Of a stretch of DNA of 64,000 bases, positions 54,624 through 63,800 are shown in pieces. This stretch comes from Maribacter thermophilus (GTDB lineage Bacteria; Bacteroidota; Bacteroidia; Flavobacteriales; Flavobacteriaceae), in assembly GCF_001020565.1 (NCBI RefSeq), contig NZ_LDAS01000001.1:2628520-2692519 (forward strand), read 5' to 3'. Position 1 is the first letter of the stretch. Each line of letters opens with the position of its first letter. The notes beneath the pieces were generated by a model. It ran no database searches and was not told the DNA's origin. It saw only the letters and a program-made list of their open reading frames with translations. Both the position numbers and the translations under genes were made by a program.

Positions 54624-55772
54624 TCAAGGCTTTAAGGTTTCTTTATAGAACCGAAGCCAGTTCTGTCCCAATATTTTTTCGATATCCCCGGTGCTATATC
54701 CTCTTTTGTCCAAGACTTTGGCCACTTGAAGATATCTATCCGGCTTATCGAGCTCGGGGATCCATGGCGGCCATTGTACCTTATAGGACGGTTTAAAACG
54801 TGTCAACCTTGGCACGTACCAATTTTCGCGCGTGGCCCCCGTGGCCTCCAAGCCTTGGATGGCAAAATCGGATGCCAGGCCGACATGATCGATCCCTCCG
54901 ATCTTGACCGCATGGTCGATATGGTTCACATAGGTCTCCAAGGTCGTGTCCGTTCCAAGGTTCGGACCGATCATATAGCCCAAGCAGATAATACCGATAA
55001 TACCTCCCTTATCGGCCATGGCCTTGATCTGATCGTCCGTTTTCGCACGTGGATGGTCTTTGTGCAAGGCCTCGCACATGGAGTGGTTTATGGAGACCGG
55101 TGCTTTACTGTACGCTATACCATCGTTGGTGGTCTCCTTGCCACAGTGCGACAGGTCGACCATAATGCCCAGCTCGTTCATACGCTCAACGACCTCTACG
55201 CCAAAATCGGACAGGCCGCAATTGGTACGTTCAGTACTTCCATCGCCCAAATAGTTTCGCTCATTGTAGGTCAACTGCATCCAGCGCATTCCGGCATCGT
55301 AGAGCTTGTCCAAATTTTTGATGGACCTGCCCACCATCGTGGAGTTTTGAAAACCGAGCATCACCACGACCTTCCCTTCCTTTTTGGCCCGCTCATAGTC
55401 ATCGGCGCTCGTACCCAAGATCAACCGGTCGGGGTTTTCCTTTATGATGGTCTGCCAGTTGTTCAAGTTCCGCAGTCCTTTCTCTAAATTTCCCGAATCA
55501 ACGGAAGCGTTGAATCCTGTATAACCCGATTCGGCAAGCGCCTTGAAAGAATCCTCGTTCCAGTTACGTGAAATGATCAGGCCATCGTTGACAATGGCGT
55601 TGTTATATAGCTTTTCTATGTTTTTCTTTGGATGCTCCAATCCCATTCCAATGGGCCCCTTGCCACTGGCAGGTATGGACTCCATGATCGACGAAAAGGA
55701 ATATGCCATCTGACTTGGCAACAAGGTTCCAAGAGATAACAACTTTGCAATGTTTCTTCTGTTTTTATCCAA
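54624..55772 (-). CDS. M19 renal-dipeptidase-like protein with altered metal site
   Basis: 382 residues from a TTG start; twin Arg in NRRNIAK followed by a hydrophobic stretch suggests export, perhaps by Tat. The fold matches membrane dipeptidases, and H209 (DLSHCG), H230 (INHSM) and Asp in GLASDFA are conserved. The usual HxD pair (DGHND) is replaced by VNDG at 61-64, and the bridging Glu is Q142 (GFQNST). It may bind one metal or have a different activity. GC-rich (36 of 60 at 54841-54900). Confidence 0.85.
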   Translation of the reverse strand: MDKNRRNIAKLLSLGTLLPSQMAYSFSSIMESIPASGKGPIGMGLEHPKKNIEKLYNNAIVNDGLIISRNWNEDSFKALAESGYTGFNASVDSGNLEKGLRNLNNWQTIIKENPDRLILGTSADDYERAKKEGKVVVMLGFQNSTMVGRSIKNLDKLYDAGMRWMQLTYNERNYLGDGSTERTNCGLSDFGVEVVERMNELGIMVDLSHCGKETTNDGIAYSKAPVSINHSMCEALHKDHPRAKTDDQIKAMADKGGIIGIICLGYMIGPNLGTDTTLETYVNHIDHAVKIGGIDHVGLASDFAIQGLEATGATRENWYVPRLTRFKPSYKVQWPPWIPELDKPDRYLQVAKVLDKRGYSTGDIEKILGQNWLRFYKETLKP

Positions 55773-55835
55773 AATATTAACTTTTTAAGTTGGATTTATA
55801 TACCATTTCCGGCAAAATTTTAAAGACAAATTGAA

Positions 55836-55889
55836 ATACATTGGAGAGGGGGAAACACACCATATAAACATGATGCTTCTCCAATGTAT
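55836..55889 (-). repeat. Long inverted repeat between susD and the enzyme genes
   Basis: ATACATTGGAGA (55836-55847) pairs perfectly with TCTCCAATGTAT (55878-55889) over a 30-nt loop. On the minus strand it lies right after susD and is followed by a T-rich stretch, so it could partially stop or stabilise the susCD message before the enzyme genes. Confidence 0.5.
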
Positions 55890-55945
55890 ACAACTTTATA
55901 AATAACCACCTTCATTTTTGAAGGTTACACGTATCGTGTCAACTA

Positions 55946-57349
55946 CTAATAACCCGAATTTTGCTCTATGTTCGGATTTGCATCCGTTTCGCTCTGTGGA
56001 ATCGGTAAAATATTACTGTCATCACCATAAGGTATATAACAGATGCTTGCAGTACATTGGTCTCTTTGGATATCTTTCTTATATCTCATCAAATCCCATA
56101 ACCTTTGTCCTTCAAAACATAGTTCCAATCTTCTTTCGAATAATATTTCCTCTATAAGCTCGTCTCCGGTAGCAGTAACATCGGGTGCGGAAGGAAGGGC
56201 TCTTTGGCGAACCGTATTTAGATCTTCTTGAGCCCCGGAAATATTGGTACCTATTTGAGCTCTTGCCTCTGCCCTGTTCAAGTAAATTTCAGCAAGACGT
56301 ATTACCTTTATGTTATCATACCCGAGAACATCCGGATACTTATTCATTCTATAAGGAGCATAGTCCCCTACCAATAGATCATCTTCTATAAACACCTGTA
56401 ACCGGGCATCATCCTCTTGATATAAAGAGATTACATCATCCGAAGGCAGATAATCCCCGTAACCATCCACCACGTACATTGCGCCCAAATTGTTACCTCC
56501 TTGGTTATCAGACTCGGTCTGTGATATTTCAAAAATGGATTCTGAGGTGTTGTCCAAAGACCATAAGTTTAAATAATCGGCATTGTCCACCAAGCTATAT
56601 CCTCCTGTTTCAATAACCTGGGTAGCCATTGCTTCGGCATTTTCCCAATCTTCCATATACAGATATACCCTTGACAACAAGGCTTTTACCGAAGTAGACG
56701 AAAGTGTATTGGAATTCCCGGTTCTTGACGCATCGTCCATTAAAGTCAATGCTGTAGTCATATCGGATATGATCTGATCATACACTTCGGCAACCGTATT
56801 TCTTGATGGTTCCAAGGTATAATCAAAATCCAAAATAATAGGCACACCTAAGTGATCGGCATCGGCCGTATAGGTATAATGATTTGCAAAAAGTCGTACC
56901 AAATCAAAATAAATTAGGCCTCTTAGTGCATAAGCTTCACCTAAAATTCGATTTTTATCATCTTGCGACGTTTCTGACACTTCTACATCGGAATTGATAA
57001 TATTGTTCAAAGCATTATTGGTATAGTACAATCCGGTCCATAAGCTTTCTGCTTGGGCATCGGAAACACTTTGTACATGCTGTGCATAATCTACGATCCT
57101 ATTGGCCTGTTCATTTTGTTTGACATCATCAGCCATAACATCAGGAATCAAGAACATATATCTACCGTAGTAATAAGCACTTTGCAGTTCATCATAAACC
57201 CCAGAAATGGAAGTCTCTAGATCTTCTAAGTTTGTTAAAGCTTCTTCATTTGAAACAGAGCTCTGTGGACTAACCTCTAAGAACGATTCTGAACATGACA
57301 AGAAAAACCCTATCACGATCATTACTAATATTTTGCTATAATTTTTCAT
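55946..57349 (-). CDS. SusD/RagB-family nutrient-binding outer-membrane lipoprotein
   Basis: 467 residues. Lipoprotein signal VIGFFLSC with Cys near 19. The N-terminal SESFLEVSPQ, the helical TPR-like core and the C-terminal ELCFEGQRLWDLMRYK motif are typical for SusD. It caps the SusC channel and holds the ligand. It sits 15 bp after the susC gene. The family binds glycans or, as in RagB, peptides; the ligand is unknown here. Confidence 0.93.
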   Translation of the reverse strand: MKNYSKILVMIVIGFFLSCSESFLEVSPQSSVSNEEALTNLEDLETSISGVYDELQSAYYYGRYMFLIPDVMADDVKQNEQANRIVDYAQHVQSVSDAQAESLWTGLYYTNNALNNIINSDVEVSETSQDDKNRILGEAYALRGLIYFDLVRLFANHYTYTADADHLGVPIILDFDYTLEPSRNTVAEVYDQIISDMTTALTLMDDASRTGNSNTLSSTSVKALLSRVYLYMEDWENAEAMATQVIETGGYSLVDNADYLNLWSLDNTSESIFEISQTESDNQGGNNLGAMYVVDGYGDYLPSDDVISLYQEDDARLQVFIEDDLLVGDYAPYRMNKYPDVLGYDNIKVIRLAEIYLNRAEARAQIGTNISGAQEDLNTVRQRALPSAPDVTATGDELIEEILFERRLELCFEGQRLWDLMRYKKDIQRDQCTASICYIPYGDDSNILPIPQSETDANPNIEQNSGY

Positions 57350-57364
57350 TAGTCTTTTTTTAGT

Positions 57365-60300
57365 TTATAATTTAATATCTAAGCCTAAAGAAATTGTTTT
57401 CATTGCTGGAGTGGTACCAACATAGCTTCCATTTATTGCTTGTTCTGGATCTATATACAGATCCTTATCCTTAGTGAATGTTAAGATATTGGTACCCCTT
57501 GCATACATTCTCATTGAACTGATATGTAATAGGGATGCGATTTTCTCGGGAAAGTTATAAGATACAGTCAAGTCTTTTAAACGGATATAACTACCATCAT
57601 ATAGCCATCTTGACTGGTTTGCCTCGTTACTACCAGATTGCCCTCCCCAAACGAATTTTGGAAACAAGGCATCGGTTTTTCCTTCTACCCATCTGTTTTC
57701 GAACAAATAAGTTGCCGTACTTCTTGGTGCCAACCTACCATCTCCCAATGTTCCTCTGGCCCTACTATCAAAGAGATAATTACCATATGAGTACATGAAA
57801 TTGGCACTTAGACTAATTCCTTTATAGGATACAGCGGTGTTAAACCCACCATAGAAATCAGGAGTAGCGGATTTTCCTACCAAAAAGCGCTCTGCTTCCC
57901 CAATATCGTTGGTTATGGTAGTTCTAGTCTCATCGGTGTACCATTGTGGATCACCGTTCGTTTGGTCTACACCTGCCCAATCATACAGATAAAAAGATTG
58001 AAAATCTTGACCTACCTGTCTTCTATAGGCCCCATCGGTATAATCTTCTGTAAGCTTGGTGATTTCGTTTTTCAAGAAAGTAGTATTGAACCCAAGGCTC
58101 CATCTAAAATCTTTCTTATTGATGACATCGGCATTTAAAGAAAGTTCCAAACCGGAATTGGTCATTTCTCCAAAGTTTTGTGTAAGTTCCGTAAAACCAG
58201 TAGTTCTGGAAATAGGCACATCTAAAATAAGGTCGGAAGAAACTCTTTTAAAATATTCAACAGTACCGTTTATCCTGTTGAACAAACCAAAGTCCAAGCC
58301 AACGTTAAAGTTCTCTTGCGTTTCCCAAGTAAGATCGGAGTTTTCTAATTGTAAAGGACTACCACCTGGCGCGCCGTCATAATCCTCTCCGTAGGTATAC
58401 AATCCTAAAGAGGCAAAATCGCCAATGGCCGCGTTACCTGTAACACCAAACGAACTTCTTAATTTAAGCATATCGATAAAAGTAACATCATCGAACAGAG
58501 ACTCTCTGTTTATGTTCCAACTACCTCCAACAGAATAAAAAGTACCATATCTGTTTCCTGAACCAAATCTTGAAGACCCATCACGCCTTATACTTGCAGA
58601 CAAATAATATTTACTTGCATAATTATAATTGGCCCTTAAAAACATGGAGCTAAAAGTATATTCAGACTTAGTTCCCCCTACTGTAAATTCGGAAGATGCG
58701 CTACTTAAAGTTTTAACTATGTCGTTTGGGAAATTGGTGCCAGAACCCCAATGAGATTCTTTTATGGTCTGTTGTGCTTCATAACCACCAAGGAAATTAA
58801 AATAATGATCGTTATTTAAAACTAAATTATAGTTCACCGTTTGGGTACCCACCCAAGTTTTTCCGGAAACCGTACCTTCATAAGCATATCCGTTATAATC
58901 GTATCCAGATCCGTAACGACGGTTATCGTATTGTGATTCGTTAATATTATATACGTCAAAATTCCATTGCGTCTTAAACACCAAATCTTTCACGGGGGTA
59001 ACCGAAACAGCAAAGTTGTCGATAATACGGGTGGTCTTGGTCAACCATGTATCATCACCACTTAAACTACCCACTGGGTTACTACCGATTGGGAAATAAT
59101 TTACATGTTCTGCATTATATTCACCTTCTTCATCATAAATAGGAATAAGTGGTGATAATTCTAAAGTACTTTTAAATGGGTTGTTCCAAGAACCTCCATC
59201 AGGTGCCGTACTGGAAGTAATATCAGAAATTGATATGTTGTTAGATATGGTTAAATAGTCACTTGCTTTGTACTCTAGGTTGGCACGGGTACTATATCTT
59301 TTAAAGCCATAACCAATAATATATCCTTCTTGATCCATGTACCCGGCAGACATAAAGTATTTTAAATTGTCTTTTGAACCATTTACGCTTAAGTCGTAGC
59401 TTTGGGTAACACCGGTGCGCGTAATGGCATCCAACCAATTGGTATCGGTAGGTTCACCTGTTGATGGGTCTATTTGTTGGGTGTATCTGGAATTTAGTCG
59501 GTCTACAGCCTCTTCATAAGTATCTCCCTGATTCATGTACCCTTCTATAAACAATTCTTTATACTGAGCTGCATTTAAGGGTTTTAGTATATTCTTTGAA
59601 GCTTGTGAGTTAAAGCCAGTAAGTGTTTTTAATTCTATAGTAGCTTTACCAGACTTACCTTTTTTGGTAGTAATCAAAATAACACCGTTTGCTCCCCTGG
59701 AACCATAAATTGCAGTAGAGGCTGCATCTTTTAGCACACTTATACTTTCTATATCGTTTGGGTTTATGGAAGCCATAATATTTGAACTGGCTCCATCATT
59801 ATCATTGAGCGCCTGACTACCTGATTGCAAAGGAATACCATCTATCACATATAATGGCTCACTAGAGGCATTGATAGACCCAATACCCCTAATTCTAATT
59901 TGGGTATTGGCACCAGGAGCACCATCGGAGGCAGATGCCTGTAATCCCGCTACATTACCCCTAAGAGACTGTTCAAAACTCGAAGTCGGCACTTGCTCTA
60001 GTTCTTCACTTTTTACGACTCCGACAGATCCTGTAACGGACTCCTTTGTCTGAGTACCATATGCCACTACCACAACCTCATCCAAAGCGGCTACATCTTC
60101 TTTTAATGTTACATTAATGCTAGTTTTGCCATTAACATTAACTTTCTGGGTAACCATCCCTAAATATGAGAATACCAATACATCATCATCCCCTGCATTA
60201 ATGGCATAGTTTCCATCAAAATCGGACTGTGTTCCAGTGGTGGTTCCTTGCACGACTACGTTCACCCCAGGAAGCGGCATCCCCGATTCATCAGATACAA

Positions 60301-60700
60301 CACCCGTAATGGTTTGTTGTACGACTTTTACCTCTTCTTCTTTTGGGGTATTGTCAGATTCGTCTTTTCTTTCCTTGACAATTATTTGCTTGCCAATGAT
60401 CTTGTAGGTTAAACTCGTATTTGAAAGTGCCCTATCGAGAATCGTAGACACTTTAGCCTTCTTTAACTTTAACGAAATTTTCTTCTTGGTCTTAAGAACA
60501 TCATCGTTATAGAAAAAGACAAAATCACTCTTATTTTGAATTTCCTCAAAAAATTCTTCAATAGTAATATTCCTAACATTTATTTGGACCTCATTTTGAG
60601 CCAAAATAATATTACCATAAACAGACGTGAGCCCAATACCAATAAATAGCAAAAATGTTCTCATAATGACCAATATGGCCGTACTTAAGGTTTTTTTCAT
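57365..60700 (-). CDS. SusC/RagA TonB-dependent outer-membrane transporter with STN signalling domain
   Basis: 1111 residues. After the signal peptide, about 40-110 is an STN domain (secretin/TonB short N-terminal) that contacts FecR. About 128-210 is a carboxypeptidase-D regulatory-like beta-domain (TGVVSDESGMPLPGVN). The plug follows with RIRGIGSIN and DPxxI-type motifs, then the 22-strand barrel. It moves a ligand across the outer membrane with TonB energy and signals its presence to FecR. Confidence 0.95.
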   Translation of the reverse strand: MKKTLSTAILVIMRTFLLFIGIGLTSVYGNIILAQNEVQINVRNITIEEFFEEIQNKSDFVFFYNDDVLKTKKKISLKLKKAKVSTILDRALSNTSLTYKIIGKQIIVKERKDESDNTPKEEEVKVVQQTITGVVSDESGMPLPGVNVVVQGTTTGTQSDFDGNYAINAGDDDVLVFSYLGMVTQKVNVNGKTSINVTLKEDVAALDEVVVVAYGTQTKESVTGSVGVVKSEELEQVPTSSFEQSLRGNVAGLQASASDGAPGANTQIRIRGIGSINASSEPLYVIDGIPLQSGSQALNDNDGASSNIMASINPNDIESISVLKDAASTAIYGSRGANGVILITTKKGKSGKATIELKTLTGFNSQASKNILKPLNAAQYKELFIEGYMNQGDTYEEAVDRLNSRYTQQIDPSTGEPTDTNWLDAITRTGVTQSYDLSVNGSKDNLKYFMSAGYMDQEGYIIGYGFKRYSTRANLEYKASDYLTISNNISISDITSSTAPDGGSWNNPFKSTLELSPLIPIYDEEGEYNAEHVNYFPIGSNPVGSLSGDDTWLTKTTRIIDNFAVSVTPVKDLVFKTQWNFDVYNINESQYDNRRYGSGYDYNGYAYEGTVSGKTWVGTQTVNYNLVLNNDHYFNFLGGYEAQQTIKESHWGSGTNFPNDIVKTLSSASSEFTVGGTKSEYTFSSMFLRANYNYASKYYLSASIRRDGSSRFGSGNRYGTFYSVGGSWNINRESLFDDVTFIDMLKLRSSFGVTGNAAIGDFASLGLYTYGEDYDGAPGGSPLQLENSDLTWETQENFNVGLDFGLFNRINGTVEYFKRVSSDLILDVPISRTTGFTELTQNFGEMTNSGLELSLNADVINKKDFRWSLGFNTTFLKNEITKLTEDYTDGAYRRQVGQDFQSFYLYDWAGVDQTNGDPQWYTDETRTTITNDIGEAERFLVGKSATPDFYGGFNTAVSYKGISLSANFMYSYGNYLFDSRARGTLGDGRLAPRSTATYLFENRWVEGKTDALFPKFVWGGQSGSNEANQSRWLYDGSYIRLKDLTVSYNFPEKIASLLHISSMRMYARGTNILTFTKDKDLYIDPEQAINGSYVGTTPAMKTISLGLDIKL

Positions 60701-60723
60701 ACTTTTGTTTTGGTTATAGAATG

Positions 60724-60790
60724 TTGCTGTTCACCACAGCAATGTTGTTTTAATTGCCAGAAGATGCTGGAACACCTTCTGGCTTTTTTT
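60724..60790. repeat. Two tandem hairpins between fecR and susC
   Basis: TTGCTGT/ACAGCAA (60724-60730 and 60736-60742) and GCCAGAAG/CTTCTGGC (60756-60763 and 60776-60783). The second is followed on the plus strand by a T7 tract, so it would stop antisense transcription. On the sense message both hairpins lie in the susC leader. Confidence 0.6.
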
Positions 60791-60835
60791 ACTAATTCAA
60801 ATAATTTACTTTTTACTTCATATAGTGGGTTTTTG

Positions 60836-61900
60836 TTAATAGATTATTATTTCGTTTTCGGAAAGCTCGTAATCTATAACTGAACTTTCTTTTATACTTT
60901 CCATTACTTTCTTAATATCCTCGTTCAAATCCAAATATCCCGAGAACGTCTCATCGGACGATATTTTTTCGATACCCACAATGTTCAGGTTATAGTATCT
61001 GGATATCTTTTTTATTATATGTCTTAGGTCATCTTGTTTAAATATCAAATAACCTTCCCTCCAAGAAAAATACGACTCCACGTCCACCTTTTCAGAGATA
61101 ATACTTTTGGTGTTTTTATCGTAACTGGCCTTGGTACCGGGGGTAATCCTAAATTTGTCCATCGGTTCCGACGTTTCAGAATTGCCCAGATAACTAATTT
61201 CTACACTACCGCTTTTAAGCACTGTATTTATAGAACCTTCGTCTTGGTAATTAGTAACCCCGAATACGGTACCCAATACTTTTATCCGTTGGTTTCCAGA
61301 AACCACATAAAATGGTTTTTCTTTGTTATGGGCCACTTCAAAAATGGCTTCTCCCTCTATATAAACCTCTCTTTTATCATCACTGAATTTTGCCGGATAA
61401 ACCAACTTTGAGCCCGAGTTTAACCATACTACGCTATTATCAGAAAGCTTGGTTTTCAACTTTTTACCATAAGGCACCAATAGTGTATTGTAAACTGGCT
61501 CATCTTCTATCCTCGTTTTTTGGCTAATGGTCTTGGTCGACCCTACCGAAATATCCTGGCCAGTGTTAGAATAGGTTACCATAGCACCATCCTCATCAAT
61601 CTTTATTTCGTTTTCCTTACCAAGAATCAATGTCACCTTATCGGTATTTCCATCATGGCCGGAAACATTGGAGTTTACATAATCTGTAATGGACATAGGC
61701 TGAGAGGTAGACCGATTAAAATAAAACCCGATACCGCCCAAGAATAATAACGATGCGGCAAAGGCAGCCAAAAACCTGACTCTTCTTTTTCTGTACTTAT
61801 ATTTTTGTACCGAATTAAGTATCCTATTTTCCAAGTCTTTCTTTTCTGAAAATGTAATTGGCAAATATTTTATTTTTCTATCCGATCTTTTATCCTTCAT
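60836..61900 (-). CDS. FecR-family anti-sigma factor
   Basis: 354 residues: a cytoplasmic N-terminal segment, a membrane helix at about 42-61, a periplasmic FecR domain at about 125-230 (DNSVVWLNSGSKLVYPAKF) and a C-terminal DUF4974 domain at about 280-354 (DLRHIIKKISRYYNLNIVG). It holds the ECF sigma factor inactive until SusC signals ligand. Placed between the sigma gene and susC. Confidence 0.93.
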   Translation of the reverse strand: MKDKRSDRKIKYLPITFSEKKDLENRILNSVQKYKYRKRRVRFLAAFAASLLFLGGIGFYFNRSTSQPMSITDYVNSNVSGHDGNTDKVTLILGKENEIKIDEDGAMVTYSNTGQDISVGSTKTISQKTRIEDEPVYNTLLVPYGKKLKTKLSDNSVVWLNSGSKLVYPAKFSDDKREVYIEGEAIFEVAHNKEKPFYVVSGNQRIKVLGTVFGVTNYQDEGSINTVLKSGSVEISYLGNSETSEPMDKFRITPGTKASYDKNTKSIISEKVDVESYFSWREGYLIFKQDDLRHIIKKISRYYNLNIVGIEKISSDETFSGYLDLNEDIKKVMESIKESSVIDYELSENEIIIY

Positions 61901-62024
61901 TATTTGTTTGATCTTCTATATTAATTTGGGACTATACTTGTCTAATCTTCTTACACATATAAAGCAGCATTCGCACATTATATAGACAGTATTTGTTGTT
62001 GTATTTATTAAAAAAACTCTGATT

Positions 62025-62663
62025 CTATGAACGTAACGCCTTGAGAGCCCTGTAGACGATTGTTCTGGCCGTTTGCACGGTTACTCCCATTATTTCGGAA
62101 ATTTCCTCATAGCTCTTCTCTTGATTGAACCTAAGATATATACCCCTTCTTTGTTTTTGGGTCAGGGTATCTAAGACGGCCGAAAGTTTTTCGTTCTTTT
62201 CCGTTTTTCGTTCGGCCCTTATTATGGTATCCTCGTGAGATTTGATGTGGTTCTTAAGGCTGTCTTTTAAAAGGTAGTCGTTTTCTTCGGACAAGACCAC
62301 TATTCTATGTTGGTACTTCTTGTTTATTTTTCGCTTTAAACATTTAAAAAGGTAGTATTTACCATCCTCTAAAGCCGGTATACTCTTCTTGTATTTGTAG
62401 AGGTCAAGGAAAACATCATGTATGCAGTCCATTACATAATTTCTATCCTGTGAATGACGAATACCATAAGAAAAAAGGTCTTCTACATGTAAATTATACA
62501 ATTCTCCCAAAGCTCCTTCATCACCCTTCTTCAGATTATTCCAAATAGCCTTTTCAGAAGTTTTTACTATCCTCAGTTTACTTTCCCCATTAGTAGTGCT
62601 ATACCCATGATCAGCATTAAAACTAGTATTGGATTCCAACGCCCTTTCACCACGCTCTTGCAT
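62025..62663 (-). CDS. ECF-type RNA polymerase sigma factor
   Basis: 212 residues. Region 2 at about 55-95 (LYNLHVEDLFSYGIRH) and region 4 at about 160-212 (LTQKQRRGIYLRFNQEKSYE, TVQTARTIVYRA) are clear. About 45 extra residues precede region 2. It should start transcription of the susC-led genes in response to FecR. Confidence 0.93.
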   Translation of the reverse strand: MQERGERALESNTSFNADHGYSTTNGESKLRIVKTSEKAIWNNLKKGDEGALGELYNLHVEDLFSYGIRHSQDRNYVMDCIHDVFLDLYKYKKSIPALEDGKYYLFKCLKRKINKKYQHRIVVLSEENDYLLKDSLKNHIKSHEDTIIRAERKTEKNEKLSAVLDTLTQKQRRGIYLRFNQEKSYEEISEIMGVTVQTARTIVYRALKALRS

Positions 62664-62985
62664 ATGTCTTGGTTATTTTTGGTTTACATATATGACCCGA
62701 CTCTTTATTTTAAGCGTTCTATTTTCATTTTATAGACAAAAAAAAGTAACTATTGCGATATTGTATTATTTAGGTATGTCATTTTACGTATTAAATAAAA
62801 ATACCATACATATATTGCGTTTAATGTAAAGTCTCATAAAACAAAGGGGGCAATAGACGAACGACCAAAAAAACCTTTGCCTCTATCGCACACACCCGGT
62901 AGATTAATTAATTTTAATCTAAGATAAAAAAAGAGCTCCATTAAATCTGCTCCTAAAAGATAAAATATTGTGTAAACAAACACGC
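62664..62985 (-). other. Intergenic region with a probable terminator, no gene
   Basis: On the minus strand, about 30 bp after the RidA lipoprotein stop, AGGAGC and GCTCTT form an imperfect stem followed by a T7 tract (62925-62955), a plausible terminator. TAGATT/AATCTA nearby is a small inverted repeat. The remainder upstream of the sigma gene is AT-rich with no clear promoter match. Confidence 0.4.
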
Positions 62986-63573
62986 CTAATCTTCCCAAAG
63001 CTCCACGACCATTTCTACCTCAACCGCCATATTACCCGGCAAAGACCCCATACCTACCGCTGCTCGCGTATGCTTTCCGTTTTCTCCAAAAACAGCGACC
63101 ATTAAATCGGAATATCCATTGATCACTTTTGAATGATCCTTAAATTCTGGAATGGCATTTACCATCCCTTTTACTTTTATGATTCTTTTTACCCTTCTTA
63201 AATCGCCCAATTCGGTCTTTAGCACCGATAATTGATTTATTGCCGCCTCGCGTGCAGCGGCATACCCTTCCTCTATAGTTAGGTCCGCCCCCAACTTACC
63301 AACAACATTTTCTCCATTGGCCTGTTTTGGTCCTTTACCGGAAAGAAACAATAAATTGCCGCTTTGTACGGCATGCACATAGTTTGCTACAGGATTTCCC
63401 GGATTCCTGAACGTAATTCCCAATTCGGCTACATTGGCCTCTGGGTTGTAATTTATATTGGAAAGAACTTTGTTGTTTGTTTCCTTTTCCTCGATTTTTC
63501 TTTCTAGGTCCGTACAACTTAAAATCGCAAAGCTTATAAAACCATAAATAATTTTTTTACCGAACATTTTCAT
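62986..63573 (-). CDS. RidA-family lipoprotein (exported paralog)
   Basis: 195 residues. A lipoprotein signal ends in FAILSC with the lipid Cys at about 20; a charged linker of about 25 residues follows, then a full RidA domain with the conserved Arg in HTRAAVGM and Glu in AVEVEM. The domain is closely similar to the RidA at 48820-49296. Exported RidA proteins are uncommon; it may remove imine products formed in the periplasm or have another role. Transcribed from the divergent region with the MFS gene. Confidence 0.88.
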   Translation of the reverse strand: MKMFGKKIIYGFISFAILSCTDLERKIEEKETNNKVLSNINYNPEANVAELGITFRNPGNPVANYVHAVQSGNLLFLSGKGPKQANGENVVGKLGADLTIEEGYAAAREAAINQLSVLKTELGDLRRVKRIIKVKGMVNAIPEFKDHSKVINGYSDLMVAVFGENGKHTRAAVGMGSLPGNMAVEVEMVVELWED

Positions 63574-63733
63574 AGTGGTCTGTATGGTATATTAAAAGTT
63601 ACTTAACAACTCATTATCAACTTGGTATCCCCAAAATACCTGCCTGAAATTTCACAAATAACACCAAAAAATAGACAAACAGCATATTTTTTACACAAAA
63701 TTGTAATCAAAGTACGATTTTATTAAAAAAGTG

Positions 63734-63762
63734 TTGATATTATTTCATTTTTGTTAGTTTAG
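63734..63762 (+). promoter_or_regulatory. Candidate promoter for the MFS gene
   Basis: TTG at 63734-63736 and TAGTTTAG at 63755-63762 with an 18-nt spacer resemble the Bacteroidota -33/-7 pair; the ATG follows at 63801. Confidence 0.4.
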
Positions 63763-63800
63763 CATATTAACCAAAAACATAACAACAAAACCAACAAAAT

